The notes under the pieces were generated by a model. It saw only the letters and a list, made by a program, of their open reading frames with translations. It was not told the origin of the DNA and did not search any database. Of a stretch of DNA of 64,000 nucleotides, positions 35,177 to 47,904 are shown in pieces; positions within the stretch are counted from its first letter, which is position 1, and each line of letters opens with the position of its first letter. The translations under genes and the position numbers were made by a program. Source of the stretch: Zeugodacus cucurbitae (lineage: Eukaryota; Arthropoda; Insecta; Diptera; Tephritidae); contig NC_071668.1 of NCBI RefSeq assembly GCF_028554725.1, positions 48,651,732 to 48,715,731 of the forward strand. Direction: 5' to 3'.

Positions 35177-37170
35177 TTATTGTTGAGAAATGCCCTCCAT
35201 TTCTAAGGCTCGGAAAATTTTAGAAATCGAGTAAATAAAGGCAGCGGTGCGTAAATCATTGCAGAGACCGAATTCATTGGCCACAATCTTAATGCCTGCC
35301 CCCGCAGTTTCCATAACTGTTTGTAGTCCTGCGTCTACAATATCCACCTCCTTCGTACAGTCTCTTATGAGCTTTAACTTTTTGTTTGGCTTGAACTTAT
35401 CCTAAATAAATAAATTAAAAAAATTCTTATTAACAAATTAACTTATTTGCACGGTGGTCAAAGTTCACTTACCTCGCACTCATTCATGGAGTTAAAGATC
35501 TCGTTGATTATGGCTTTCTCGCGTTTAACATTCATTTTGCCATAAGATACATGATTGATATTCTTTAAGTACTCAAAGTAGGATACCGTTACACCGCCAG
35601 CATTGCAAAACAAATCCGGTATAATGAGTACATTCTTTTTACGTAATATTTCATCGGCAGCTGGCGTCGAAGGACCATTAGCGCCTTCTAAAATCATCTT
35701 GGCTTGTACACTGTTAGCATTTTCGACAGTGAGAACCTTTTGCGTAGAGCAAGGCATTAGTATATCGCATTTTTCACCCAACAAACTGCCCTCTTTTTCG
35801 GTGGCTTTGGTATAGCCCTTGATTGATTTATTATTTTTTGCATAATACTCCATTAAGTCCTAAGTATATGAAGAAAATTAAAAAAATATTATCATGGAGA
35901 TATTTATTTTCAATACGCCACATACCTTTGGATCAATGCCATTCTCATTTACTAGAGACACGTCAAATTCTTGAACACCGATCAGTTTGGCACCGGCTTC
36001 CACTACAAAAACGGATGCATGGGAACCGACATTGCCAAACCCTTGTACGATCACGGTTTTATCTTTCCAACCAGTCTTCCAGCCTAATAAATCCATCTAA
36101 TCTTTATCCATAATAAAACATTCAGCCGCCTTAAATAGACCACGTCCCGTGGCGGCGGTGCGACCATTTATACCGCCTATTTCTACTGGCTTACCAGTCG
36201 TGATGGCCAATGCATCTACATCGTTATAGCCTAGAAGAACAATTTATTTGTCTATCAAGACGTTTTCTAATATTTCATAAAAAAAATTACCAAAAGTTTT
36301 AATATATTGATCCACCAACCAACTCATCTCGCGTTGGCTGGTATTCACATCTGGTGCCGGTACATCTATACCCGGACCTATCATATTGCGACGTAATAGC
36401 TCCATTGTATAGCGACGCGTAATTGTTTGCAATTCTTGTGCAGTATACTTCTTCGGGTCGATACGTATGCCACCCTTGGAACCACCAAACGGTACATTCA
36501 CGCAAGCCGTCTTAAACGCCATCAGATAAGCCAAAGCGCGTATCTCATCGGCGTCGACGTCCATGGCAAAACGTATGCCTACAAAAGAGGAACGGATATG
36601 ATCAGTCAGTTATATATATCATGCTAGACATCAGCAGTTGAAGCATTGAAAAGGAAGAACATTTTCTTGAAACACACAACTACATGCATATATTCTAGAA
36701 AATTCGTTGAGAAATTTTTTGAATATACCAGCTTTTCTAGAAAAATAATAGCCAATAATATAATTGAACCCACCGCCTTTGAGTGGTAATCTGTGTCTAG
36801 TGTGGTGTGCGCGATAGCCGGTGATTAGCTCGTAATTGCCATCACTTCTTATTATAGGGAAGGTAACTTCCAATAGATTTGTAGTGCAGCCCATCAATTT
36901 AAGCATGGCGGAAACACGTTGTTCACGCTGTTCCTTCTTCATGTAAGGATACTTTTCCAGCTCCTTTATCATCATCGGCTCCATTAGCTGAGCGGCCGAG
37001 TGATAATAATACTCAACCATGTGTGCAAATGGTGGGTCTTTGTCTTTATTGATTTTTTCCAAATGCTTGGGCATCACGTGCTTTTCACGCGTAGCCCCAA
37101 GTCCGGTCCAGTTTAAAACTGTCTTCGATAGTGAAGATCGTAAAAGTTTACCATTTAAAAGGAAGGACAT
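35177..37170 (-). pseudogene. Gdh: Glutamate dehydrogenase copy 12, nonsense in exon 3
   Basis: Exons would be 36774-37170, 36291-36578, 35926-36230, 35473-35859, 35177-35401. It has the same TAG at codon 273 (36099-36097), the same A478V (35345-35347) and the same silent K520 change as copy 6, but keeps D209 and S298. It is therefore a less decayed relative of copy 6. Product would stop before the nucleotide-binding site. Confidence 0.93.
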
Positions 37171-37626
37171 ATTGCCTTGCGATAATGCAATCCCAGTTAT
37201 GATTTTTTTTTGTGTGTTTTTGTAAGAAATTTTTTGCACTCACTTTTTCGGCAATTATTTTGGTATCCGCTGATTTTGTTGTATATTGTATATATACAAT
37301 TGTATTACGAATATATAAATATTCCACAATATTCAGTAAGAAAATATTTTTTGTTTATTTATTATTTGCGTCAGGTTTTTTTTTGTAATTATTTTCTTCG
37401 AGAACAAATTCAAATCGCTCCGTTCAACACAACTGTTCTTATGAAAATCTCAATATCAACTGAACTGAGAAAAATAAATTTGACAATATTGACTGTTTAT
37501 GTTTTGAAGTTTTGATTTTTTCTGTTGAAAATATGTTAATGTTAATGTTTTTTTAATGTTAATTATTTTATTCTGGCAAAAATTTTGGATTTTGGGGATC
37601 GTAAAAAATGACGAATAATGCATAAT

Positions 37627-37857
37627 AACCCCTACCCACTTACTACGCTATTTTTGGTGCATTTGGTGGATGAATTTTTGGTACCATTCACCACTTTTTT
37701 GGTGCATTTTGGTGCATTTGATGCATTGACGCGTGGTGAAAAACCGATTTTTTCACGGCGCGCAAATGGGGTTATACAGGTCGTATGAGTACCATATTAC
37801 CAAAAACAGAAAAACAGATATAAGGGTACCAAAAACAGAGGTAAGTGGGTAGGGGTT
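37627..37857. mobile_element. MITE-like element, spacer 12
   Basis: Same element; GGATGAATTT as in spacer 2. Confidence 0.65.
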
Positions 37858-38131
37858 TTGTTTTTTAATTGTAAAACTGTTGCTGTCAAGAAGCCATTTT
37901 GTTTGTGTTTGTGTAAAGAAATATTTATTTAAAAATTGAAGAAAAATATACAAAAGGATATTACACTTTGGATCTTATAAATATATAAATGTAAAATGTG
38001 TAAAAATAAACAATCGCCTAGCGACTTCAGACGCATTCTGCAATTATTGCTGAGAAATGCCCTCCAATTCTAATGCTCGGAAAATCTTCGAAATCGAGTA
38101 AATAAAGGCGGCGGTGCGTAAATCATTGCAG
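37858..38131 (-). pseudogene. Truncated exon-5 fragment, spacer 12
   Basis: Break at 38131; MITE remnant to 38172. Confidence 0.85.
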
Positions 38132-38360
38132 TGGTGAATGCCACCAAAATTGGCGTAGTAAGTGGGTAGGGGGTTTTTTTTTTAATTGTTAAACTGTTGC
38201 TGTCAAGAAGCCATTCTGTTTGTGTTTTTGTAAAGAAATATTTATTTAAAAATTTAAGAAAAATATACAAAAGGATATTACACTTTGGACCTTATAAATA
38301 TATAAATGTAAAATTTGTAAAAATAAATAATCGCCAAGCGACTTCAGACGCATTCTGTAA

Positions 38361-40355
38361 TTATTGTTGAGAAATGCCCTCCATTTCTAAGGCTCGGAAA
38401 ATCTTAGAAATCGAGTAAATAAAGGCAGCGGTGCGTAAATCATTGCAGAGACCGAATTCATTGGCCACAATCTTAATGCCTGCCCCCGCAGTTTCCATAA
38501 CTGTTTGTAGTCCTGCGTCTACAATATCCGCCTCCTTCGTACAGTCTCTTATGAGCTTTAACTTTTTGTTTGGCTTGAACTTATCCTAAATAAATAAATT
38601 AAAAAAATTCATATTAACAAATTAACTTATTTGCACGGTGGTCAAAGTTCACTTACCTCGCACTCATTCATGGAGTTAAAGATCTCGTTGATTATGGCTT
38701 TCTCGCGTTTAACATTCATTTTGCCATAAGATACATGATTGATATTCTTTAAGTACTCAAAGTAGGATACCGTTACACCGCCAGCATTGCAAAACAAATC
38801 CGGTATAATGAGTACATTCTTTTTACGTAATATTTCATCGGCAGCTGGCGTCGAAGGACCATTAGCGCCTTCTAAAATCATCTTGGCTTGTACACTGTTA
38901 GCATTTTCGACAGTGAGAACCTTTTGCGTAGAGCAAGGCATTAGTATATCGCATTTTTCACCCAACAAACTGCCCTCTTTTTCGGTGGCTTTGGTATAGC
39001 CCTTGATTGATTTATTATTTTTTGCATAATACTCCATTAAGTCCTAAGTATATGAAGAAAATTAAAAAAATATTATCATGGAGATATTTATTTTCAATAC
39101 GCCACATACCTTTGGATCAATGCCATTCTCATTTACTAGAGACACGTCAAATTCTTGAACACCGATCAGTTTGGCACCGGCTTCCACTACAAAAACGGAT
39201 GCATGGGAACCGACATTGCCAAACCCTTGTACGATCACGGTTTTATCTTTCCAACCAGTCTTCCAGCCTAATAAATCCATCCAATCTTTATCCATAATAA
39301 AACATTCAGCCGCCTTAAATAGACCACGTCCCGTGGCGGCGGTGCGACCATTTATACCGCCTATTTCTACTGGCTTACCAGTCGTGATGGCCAATGCATC
39401 TACATCGTTATAGCCTAGAAGAACAATTTATTTGTCTATCAAGACGTTTTCTAATATTTCATAAAAAAAAATTACCAAAAGTTTTAATATATTGATCCAC
39501 CAACCAACTCATCTCGCGTTGGCTGGTATTCACATCTGGTGCCGGTACATCTATACCCGGACCTATCATATTGCGACGTAATAGCTCCATTGTATAGCGA
39601 CGCGTAATTGTTTGCAATTCTTGTGCAGTATACTTCTTCGGGTCGATACGTATGCCACCCTTGGAACCACCAAACGGTACATTCACGCAAGCCGTCTTAA
39701 ACGCCATCAGATAAGCCAAAGCGCGTATCTCATCGGCGTCGACGTCCATGGCAAAACGTATGCCTACAAAAGAGGAACGGATATTATCAGTCAGTTATAT
39801 ATATCATGCTAGACATCAGCAGTTGAAGCATTGAAAAGGAAGAACATTTTCTTGAAACACACAACTACATGCATATATTCTAGAAAATTCGTTGAGAAAT
39901 TTTTTGAATATACCAGCTTTTCTAGAAAAATAATAGCCAATAATATAATTGAACCCACCGCCTTTGAGTGGTAATCTGTGTCTAGTGTGGTGTGCGCGAT
40001 AGCCGGTGATTAGCTCGTAATTGCCATCACTTCTTATTATAGGGAAGGTAACTTCCAATAGATTTGTAGTGCAGCCCATCAATTTAAGCATGGCGGAAAC
40101 ACGTTGTTCACGCTGTTCCTTCTTCATGTAAGGATACTTTTCCAGCTCCTTTATCATCATCGGCTCCATTAGCTGAGCGGCCGAGTGATAATAATACTCA
40201 ACCATGTGTGCAAATGGTGGGTCTTTGTCTTTATTGATTTTTTCCAAATGCTTGGGCATCACGTGCTTTTCACGCGTAGCTCCAAGTCCGGTCCAGTTTA
40301 AAACTGTCTTCGATAGTGAAGATCGTAAAAGTTTACCATTTAAAAGGAAGGACAT
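38361..40355 (-). CDS. Gdh: Glutamate dehydrogenase, copy 13 (consensus protein)
   Basis: Exons 39959-40355, 39476-39763, 39110-39414, 38657-39043, 38361-38585. Protein equals consensus and I noticed no silent change either. First of the run of copies 13-18 whose 3' UTR reads GGACCTTATA. Confidence 0.95.
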
Positions 40356-40811
40356 ATTGCCTTGCGATAATGCAATCCCAGTTATGATTTTTTTTGTGTG
40401 TTTTTGTAAGAAATTTTTTGCACTCACTTTTTCGGCAATTATTTTGGTATCCGCTGATTTTGTTGTATATTGTATATATACAATTGTATTACGAATATAT
40501 AAATATTCCACAATATTCAGTAAGAAAATATTTTTTGTTTATTTATTATTTGCGTCAGGTTTTTTTTTTGTAATTATTTTCTTCGAGAACAAATTCAAAT
40601 CGCTCCGTTCAACACAACTGTTCTTATGAAAATCTCAATATCAACTGAACTGAGAAAAATAAATTTGACAATATTGACTGTTTATGTTTTGAAGTTTTGA
40701 TTTTTTCTGTTGAAAATATGTTAATGTTAATGTTTTTTTAATGTTAATTATTTTATTCTGGCAAAAATTTTGGATTTTGGGGATCGTAAAAAATGACGAA
40801 TAATGCATAAT

Positions 40812-41042
40812 AACCCCTACCCACTTACTACGCTATTTTTGGTGCATTTGGTGGATGGATTTTTGGTACCATTCACCACTTTTTTGGTGCATTTTGGTGC
40901 ATTTGATGCATTGACGCGTGGTGAAAAACCGATTTTTTCACGGCGCGCAAATGGGGTTATACAGGTCGTATGAGTACCATATTACCAAAAACAGAAAAAC
41001 AGATATAAGGGTACCAAAAACAGAGGTAAGTGGGTAGGGGTT
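40812..41042. mobile_element. MITE-like element, spacer 13
   Basis: Same element, TTGACGCG form. Confidence 0.65.
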
Positions 41043-41316
41043 TTGTTTTTTAATTGTAAAACTGTTGCTGTCAAGAAGCCATTTTGTTTGTGTTTGTGTA
41101 AAGAAATATTTATTTAAAAATTGAAGAAAAATATACAAAAGGATATTACACTTTGGATCTTATAAATATATAAATGTAAAATGTGTAAAAATAAACAATC
41201 GCCTAGCGACTTCAGACGCATTCTGCAATTATTGCTGAGAAATGCCCTCCAATTCTAATGCTCGGAAAATCTTCGAAATCGAGTAAATAAAGGCGGCGGT
41301 GCGTAAATCATTGCAG
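41043..41316 (-). pseudogene. Truncated exon-5 fragment, spacer 13
   Basis: Stop at 41229-41231, break at 41316; MITE remnant to 41357. Confidence 0.85.
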
Positions 41317-41543
41317 TGGTGAATGCCACCAAAATTGGCGTAGTAAGTGGGTAGGGGTTTTTTTTTAATTGTTAAACTGTTGCTGTCAAGAAGCCATTCT
41401 GTTTGTGTTTTTGTAAAGAAATATTTATTTAAAAATTTAAGAAAAATATACAAAAGGATATTACACTTTGGACCTTATAAATATATAAATGTAAAATTTG
41501 TAAAAATAAATAATCGCCAAGCGACTTCAGACGCATTCTGTAA

Positions 41544-43534
41544 TTATTGTTGAGAAATGCCCTCCATTTCTAAGGCTCGGAAAATCTTAGAAATCGAGTA
41601 AATAAAGGCAGCGGTGCGTAAATCATTGCAGAGACCGAATTCATTGGCCACAATCTTAATGCCTGCCCCCGCAGTTTCCATAACTGTTTGTAGTCCTGCG
41701 TCTACAATATCCGCCTCCTTCGTACAGTCTCTTATGAGCTTTAACTTTTTGTTTGGCTTGAACTTATCCTAAATAAATAAATTAAAAAAATTCATATTAA
41801 CAAATTAACTTATTTGCACGGTGGTCAAAGTTCACTTACCTCGCACTCATTCATGGAGTTAAAGATCTCGTTGATTATGGCTTTCTCGCGTTTAACATTC
41901 ATTTTGCCATAAGATACATGATTGATATTCTTTAAGTACTCAAAGTAGGATACCGTTACACCGCCAGCATTGCAAAACAAATCCGGTATAATGAGTACAT
42001 TCTTTTTACGTAATATTTCATCGGCAGCTGGCGTCGAAGGACCATTAGCGCCTTCTAAAATCATCTTGGCTTGTACACTGTTAGCATTTTCGACAGTGAG
42101 AACCTTTTGCGTAGAGCAAGGCATTAGTATATCGCATTTTTCACCCAACAAACTGCCCTCTTTTTCGGTGGCTTTGGTATAGCCCTTGATTGATTTATTA
42201 TTTTTTGCATAATACTCCATTAAGTCCTAAGTATATGAAGAAAATTAAAAAAATATTATCATGGAGATATTTATTTTCAATACGCCACATACCTTTGGAT
42301 CAATGCCATTCTCATTTACTAGAGACACGTCAAATTCTTGAACACCGATCAGTTTGGCACCGGCTTCCACTACAAAAACGGATGCATGGGAACCGACATT
42401 GCCAAACCCTTGTACGATCACGGTTTTATCTTTCCAACCAGTCTTCCAGCCTAATAAATCCATCCAATCTTTATCCATAATAAAACATTCAGCCGCCTTA
42501 AATAGACCACGTCCCGTGGCGGCGGTGCGACCATTTATACCGCCTATTTCTACTGGCTTACCAGTCGTGATGGCCAATGCATCTACATCGTTATAGCCTA
42601 GAAGAACAATTTATTTGTCTATCAAGACGTTTTCTAATATTTCATAAAAAAAAATTACCAAAAGTTTTAATATATTGATCCACCAACCAACTCATCTCGC
42701 GTTGGCTGGTATTCACATCTGGTGCCGGTACATCTATACCCGGACCTATCATATTGCGACGTAATAGCTCCATTGTATAGCGACGCGTAATTGTTTGCAA
42801 TTCTTGTGCAGTATACTTCTTCGGGTCGATACGTATGCCACCCTTGGAACCACCAAACGGTACATTCACGCAAGCCGTCTTAAACGCCATCAGATAAGCC
42901 AAAGCGCGTATCTCATCGGCGTCGACGTCCATGGCAAAACGTATGCCTACAAAAGAGGAACGGATATTATCAGTCAGTTATATATATCATGATGTCAGCA
43001 GTTGAAGCATTGAAAAGGAAGAACATTTTCTTGAAACACACAACTACATGCATATATTCTAGAAAATTCGTTGAGAAATTTTTTGAATATACCAGCTTTT
43101 CTAGAAAAATAATAGCCAATAATATAATTGAACCCACCGCCTTTGAGTGGTAATCTGTGTCTAGTGTGGTGTGCGCGATAGCCGGTGATTAGCTCGTAAT
43201 TGCCATCACTTCTTATTATAGGGAAGGTAACTTCCAATAGATTTGTAGTGCAGCCCATCAATTTAAGCATGGCGGAAACACGTTGTTCACGCTGTTCCTT
43301 CTTCATGTAAGGATACTTTTCCAGCTCCTTTATCATCATCGGCTCCATTAGCTGAGCGGCCGAGTGATAATAATACTCAACCATGTGTGCAAATGGTGGG
43401 TCTTTGTCTTTATTGATTTTTTCCAAATGCTTGGGCATCACGTGCTTTTCACGCGTAGCTCCAAGTCCGGTCCAGTTTAAAACTGTCTTCGATAGTGAAG
43501 ATCGTAAAAGTTTACCATTTAAAAGGAAGGACAT
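41544..43534 (-). CDS. Gdh: Glutamate dehydrogenase, copy 14 (consensus protein)
   Basis: Exons 43138-43534, 42659-42946, 42293-42597, 41840-42226, 41544-41768. Protein equals consensus. Intron 1 has a unique small rearrangement near 42990 (CATGATGTCAGC in place of the longer common form, net loss of 4 bp); donor and acceptor are untouched, so splicing should be normal. Confidence 0.95.
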
Positions 43535-43989
43535 ATTGCCTTGCGATAATGCAATCCCAGTTATGATTTTTTTTGTGTGTTTTTGTAAGAAATTTTTTGC
43601 ACTCACTTTTTCGGCAATTATTTTGGTATCCGCTGATTTTGTTGTATATTGTATATATACAATTGTATTACGAATATATAAATATTCCACAATATTCAGT
43701 AAGAAAATATTTTTTGTTTATTTATTATTTGCGTCAGGTTTTTTTTTGTAATTATTTTCTTCGAGAACAAATTCAAATCGCTCCGTTCAACACAACTGTT
43801 CTTATGAAAATCTCAATATCAACTGAACTGAGAAAAATAAATTTGTCAATATTGACTGTTTATGTTTTGAAGTTTTGATTTTTTCTGTTGAAAATATGTT
43901 AATGTTAATGTTTTTTTAATGTTAATTATTTTATTCTGGCAAAAATTTTGGATTTTGGGGATCGTAAAAAATGACGAATAATGCATAAT

Positions 43990-44220
43990 AACCCCTACCC
44001 ACTTACTACGCTATTTTTGGTGCATTTGGTGGATGGATTTTTGGTACCATTCACCACTTTTTTGGTGCATTTTGGTGCATTTGATGCATTGGCGCGTGGT
44101 GAAAAACCGATTTTTTCACGGCGCGCAAATGGGGTTATACAGGTCGTATGAGTACCATATTACCAAAAACAGAAAAACAGATATAAGGGTACCAAAAACA
44201 GAGGTAAGTGGGTAGGGGTT
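43990..44220. mobile_element. MITE-like element, spacer 14
   Basis: Same element, TTGGCGCG form. Confidence 0.65.
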
Positions 44221-44494
44221 TTGTTTTTTAATTGTAAAACTGTTGCTGTCAAGAAGCCATTTTGTTTGTGTTTGTGTAAAGAAATATTTATTTAAAAATT
44301 GAAGAAAAATATACAAAAGGATATTACACTTTGGATCTTATAAATATATAAATGTAAAATGTGTAAAAATAAACAATCGCCTAGCGACTTCAGACGCATT
44401 CTGCAATTATTGCTGAGAAATGCCCTCCAATTCTAATGCTCGGAAAATCTTCGAAATCGAGTAAATAAAGGCGGCGGTGCGTAAATCATTGCAG
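44221..44494 (-). pseudogene. Truncated exon-5 fragment, spacer 14
   Basis: Break at 44494; MITE remnant to 44535. Confidence 0.85.
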
Positions 44495-44722
44495 TGGTGA
44501 ATGCCACCAAAATTGGCGTAGTAAGTGGGTAGGGGGTTTTTTTTTAATTGTTAAACTGTTGCTGTCAAGAAGCCATTCTGTTTGTGTTTTTGTAAAGAAA
44601 TATTTATTTAAAAATTTAAGAAAAATATACAAAAGGATATTACACTTTGGACCTTATAAATATATAAATGTAAAATTTGTAAAAATAAATAATCGCCAAG
44701 CGACTTCAGACGCATTCTGTAA

Positions 44723-46715
44723 TTATTGTTGAGAAATGCCCTCCATTTCTAAGGCTCGGAAAATCTTAGAAATCGAGTAAATAAAGGCAGCGGTGCGTAA
44801 ATCATTGCAGAGACCGAATTCATTGGCCACAATCTTAATGCCTGCCCCCGCAGTTTCCATAACTGTTTGTAGTCCTGCGTCTACAATATCCGCCTCCTTC
44901 GTACAGTCTCTTATGAGCTTTAACTTTTTGTTTGGCTTGAACTTATCCTAAATAAATAAATTAAAAAAATTCATATTAACAAATTAACTTATTTGCACGG
45001 TGGTCAAAGTTCACTTACCTCGCACTCATTCATGGAGTTAAAGATCTCGTTGATTATGGCTTTCTCGCGTTTAACATTCATTTTGCCATAAGATACATGA
45101 TTGATATTCTTTAAGTACTCAAAGTAGGATACCGTTACACCGCCAGCATTGCAAAACAAATCTGGTATAATGAGTACATTCTTTTTACGTAATATTTCAT
45201 CGGCAGCTGGCGTCGAAGGACCATTAGCGCCTTCTAAAATCATCTTGGCTTGTACACTGTTAGCATTTTCGACAGTGAGAACCTTTTGCGTAGAGCAAGG
45301 CATTAGTATATCGCATTTTTCACCCAACAAACTGCCCTCTTTTTCGGTGGCTTTGGTATAGCCCTTGATTGATTTATTATTTTTTGCATAATACTCCATT
45401 AAGTCCTAAGTATATGAAGAAAATTAAAAAAATATTATCATGGAGATATTTATTTTCAATACGCCACATACCTTTGGATCAATGCCATTCTCATTTACTA
45501 GAGACACGTCAAATTCTTGAACACCGATCAGTTTGGCACCGGCTTCCACTACAAAAACGGATGCATGGGAACCGACATTGCCAAACCCTTGTACGATCAC
45601 GGTTTTATCTTTCCAACCAGTCTTCCAGCCTAATAAATCCATCCAATCTTTATCCATAATAAAACATTCAGCCGCCTTAAATAGACCACGTCCCGTGGCG
45701 GCGGTGCGACCATTTATACCGCCTATTTCTACTGGCTTACCAGTCGTGATGGCCAATGCATCTACATCGTTATAGCCTAGAAGAACAATTTATTTGTCTA
45801 TCAAGACGTTTTCTAATATTTCATAAAAAAATTACCAAAGGTTTTAATATATTGATCCACCAACCAACTCATCTCGCGTTGGCTGGTATTCACATCTGGT
45901 GCCGGTACATCTATACCCGGACCTATCATATTGCGACGTAATAGCTCCATTGTATAGCGACGCGTAATTGTTTGCAATTCTTGTGCAGTATACTTCTTCG
46001 GGTCGATACGTATGCCATCCTTGGAACCACCAAACGGTACATTCACGCAAGCCGTCTTAAACGCCATCAGATAAGCCAAAGCGCGTATCTCATCGGCGTC
46101 GACGTCCATGGCAAAACGTATGCCTACAAAAGAGGAACGGATATTATCAGTCAGTTATATATATCATGCTAGACATCAGCAGTTGAAGCATTGAAAAGGA
46201 AGAACATTTTCTTGAAACACACAACTACATGCATATATTCTAGAAAATTCGTTGAGAAATTTTTTGAATATACCAGCTTGTCTAGAAAAATAATAGCCAA
46301 TAATATAATTGAACCCACCGCCTTTGAGTGGTAATCTGTGTCTAGTGTGGTGTGCGCGATAGCCGGTGATTAGCTCGTAATTGCCATCACTTCTTATTAT
46401 AGGGAAGGTAACTTCCAATAGATTTGTAGTGCAGCCCATCAATTTAAGCATGGCGGAAACACGTTGTTCACGCTGTTCCTTCTTCATGTAAGGATACTTT
46501 TCCAGCTCCTTTATCATCATCGGCTCCATTAGCTGAGCGGCCGAGTGATAATAATACTCAACCATGTGTGCAAATGGTGGGTCTTTGTCTTTATTGATTT
46601 TTTCCAAATGCTTGGGCATCACGTGCTTTTCACGCGTAGCTCCAAGTCCGGTCCAGTTTAAAACTGTCTTCGATAGTGAAGATCGTAAAAGTTTACCATT
46701 TAAAAGGAAGGACAT
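44723..46715 (-). CDS. Gdh: Glutamate dehydrogenase, copy 15
   Basis: Exons 46319-46715, 45836-46123, 45472-45776, 45019-45405, 44723-44947; open. One replacement, G168D (46017-46019), directly after catalytic K167. The family signature requires Gly or Val at the next but one residue and tolerates variation here, so the effect is uncertain, though an acidic residue beside the catalytic Lys is odd. Silent changes at T227 and P411. Intron 2 has the 7-A form and the upstream palindrome is broken. Confidence 0.93.
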
Positions 46716-47170
46716 ATTGCCTTGCGATAATGCAATCCCAGTTATGATTTTTTTTGTGTGTTTTTGTAAGAAATTTTTTGCACTCACTTTTTCGGCAATT
46801 ATTTTGGTATCCGCTGATTTTGTTGTATATTGTAGTTACAATTGTATTACGAATATATAAATATTCCACAATATTCAGTAAGAAAATATTTTTTGTTTAT
46901 TTATTATTTGCGTCAGGTTTTTTTTTTTGTAATTATTTTCTTCGAGAACAAATTCAAATCGCTCCGTTCAACACAACTGTTCTTATGAAAATCTCAATAT
47001 CAACTGAACTGAGAAAAATAAATTTGTCAATATTGACTGTTTATGTTTTGAAGTTTTGATTTTTTCTGTTGAAAATATGTTAATGTTAATGTTTTTTTAA
47101 TGTTAATTATTTTATTCTGGCAAAAATTTTGGATTTTGGGGATCGTAAAAAATGACGAATAATGCATAAT
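46716..47170 (-). promoter_or_regulatory. 5' flank of copy 15, palindrome disrupted
   Basis: The palindrome is replaced by TTGTAGTTACAA (46830-46841), which removes the TATATA core. Copy 18 has the same change. The rest is the common long form. If the core is the TATA element, this copy should be expressed differently. Confidence 0.45.
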
Positions 47171-47401
47171 AACCCCTACCCACTTACTACGCTATTTTTG
47201 GTGCATTTGGTGGATGGATTTTTGGTACCATTCACCACTTTTTTGGTGCATTTTGGTGCATTTGATGCATTGGCGCGTGGTGAAAAACCGATTTTTTCAC
47301 GGCGCGCAAATGGGGTTATACAGGTCGTATGAGTACCATATTACCAAAAACAGAAAAACAGATATAAGGGTACCAAAAACAGAGGTAAGTGGGTAGGGGT
47401 T
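47171..47401. mobile_element. MITE-like element, spacer 15
   Basis: Same element, TTGGCGCG form. Confidence 0.65.
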
Positions 47402-47675
47402 TTGTTTTTTAATTGTAAAACTGTTGCTGTCAAGAAGCCATTTTGTTTGTGTTTGTGTAAAGAAATATTTATTTAAAAATTGAAGAAAAATATACAAAAG
47501 GATATTACACTTTGGATCTTATAAATATATAAATGTAAAATGTGTAAAAATAAACAATCGCCTAGCGACTTCAGACGCATTCTGCAATTATTGCTGAGAA
47601 ATGCCCTCCAATTCTAATGCTCGGAAAATCTTCGAAATCGAGTAAATAAAGGCGGCGGTGCGTAAATCATTGCAG
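47402..47675 (-). pseudogene. Truncated exon-5 fragment, spacer 15
   Basis: Break at 47675; MITE remnant to 47716. Confidence 0.85.
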
Positions 47676-47904
47676 TGGTGAATGCCACCAAAATTGGCGT
47701 AGTAAGTGGGTAGGGGGTTTTTTTTTTAATTGTTAAACTGTTGCTGTCAAGAAGCCATTCTGTTTGTGTTTTTGTAAAGAAATATTTATTTAAAAATTTA
47801 AGAAAAATATACAAAAGGATATTACACTTTGGACCTTATAAATATATAAATGTAAAATTTGTAAAAATAAATAATCGCCAAGCGACTTCAGACGCATTCT
47901 GTAA

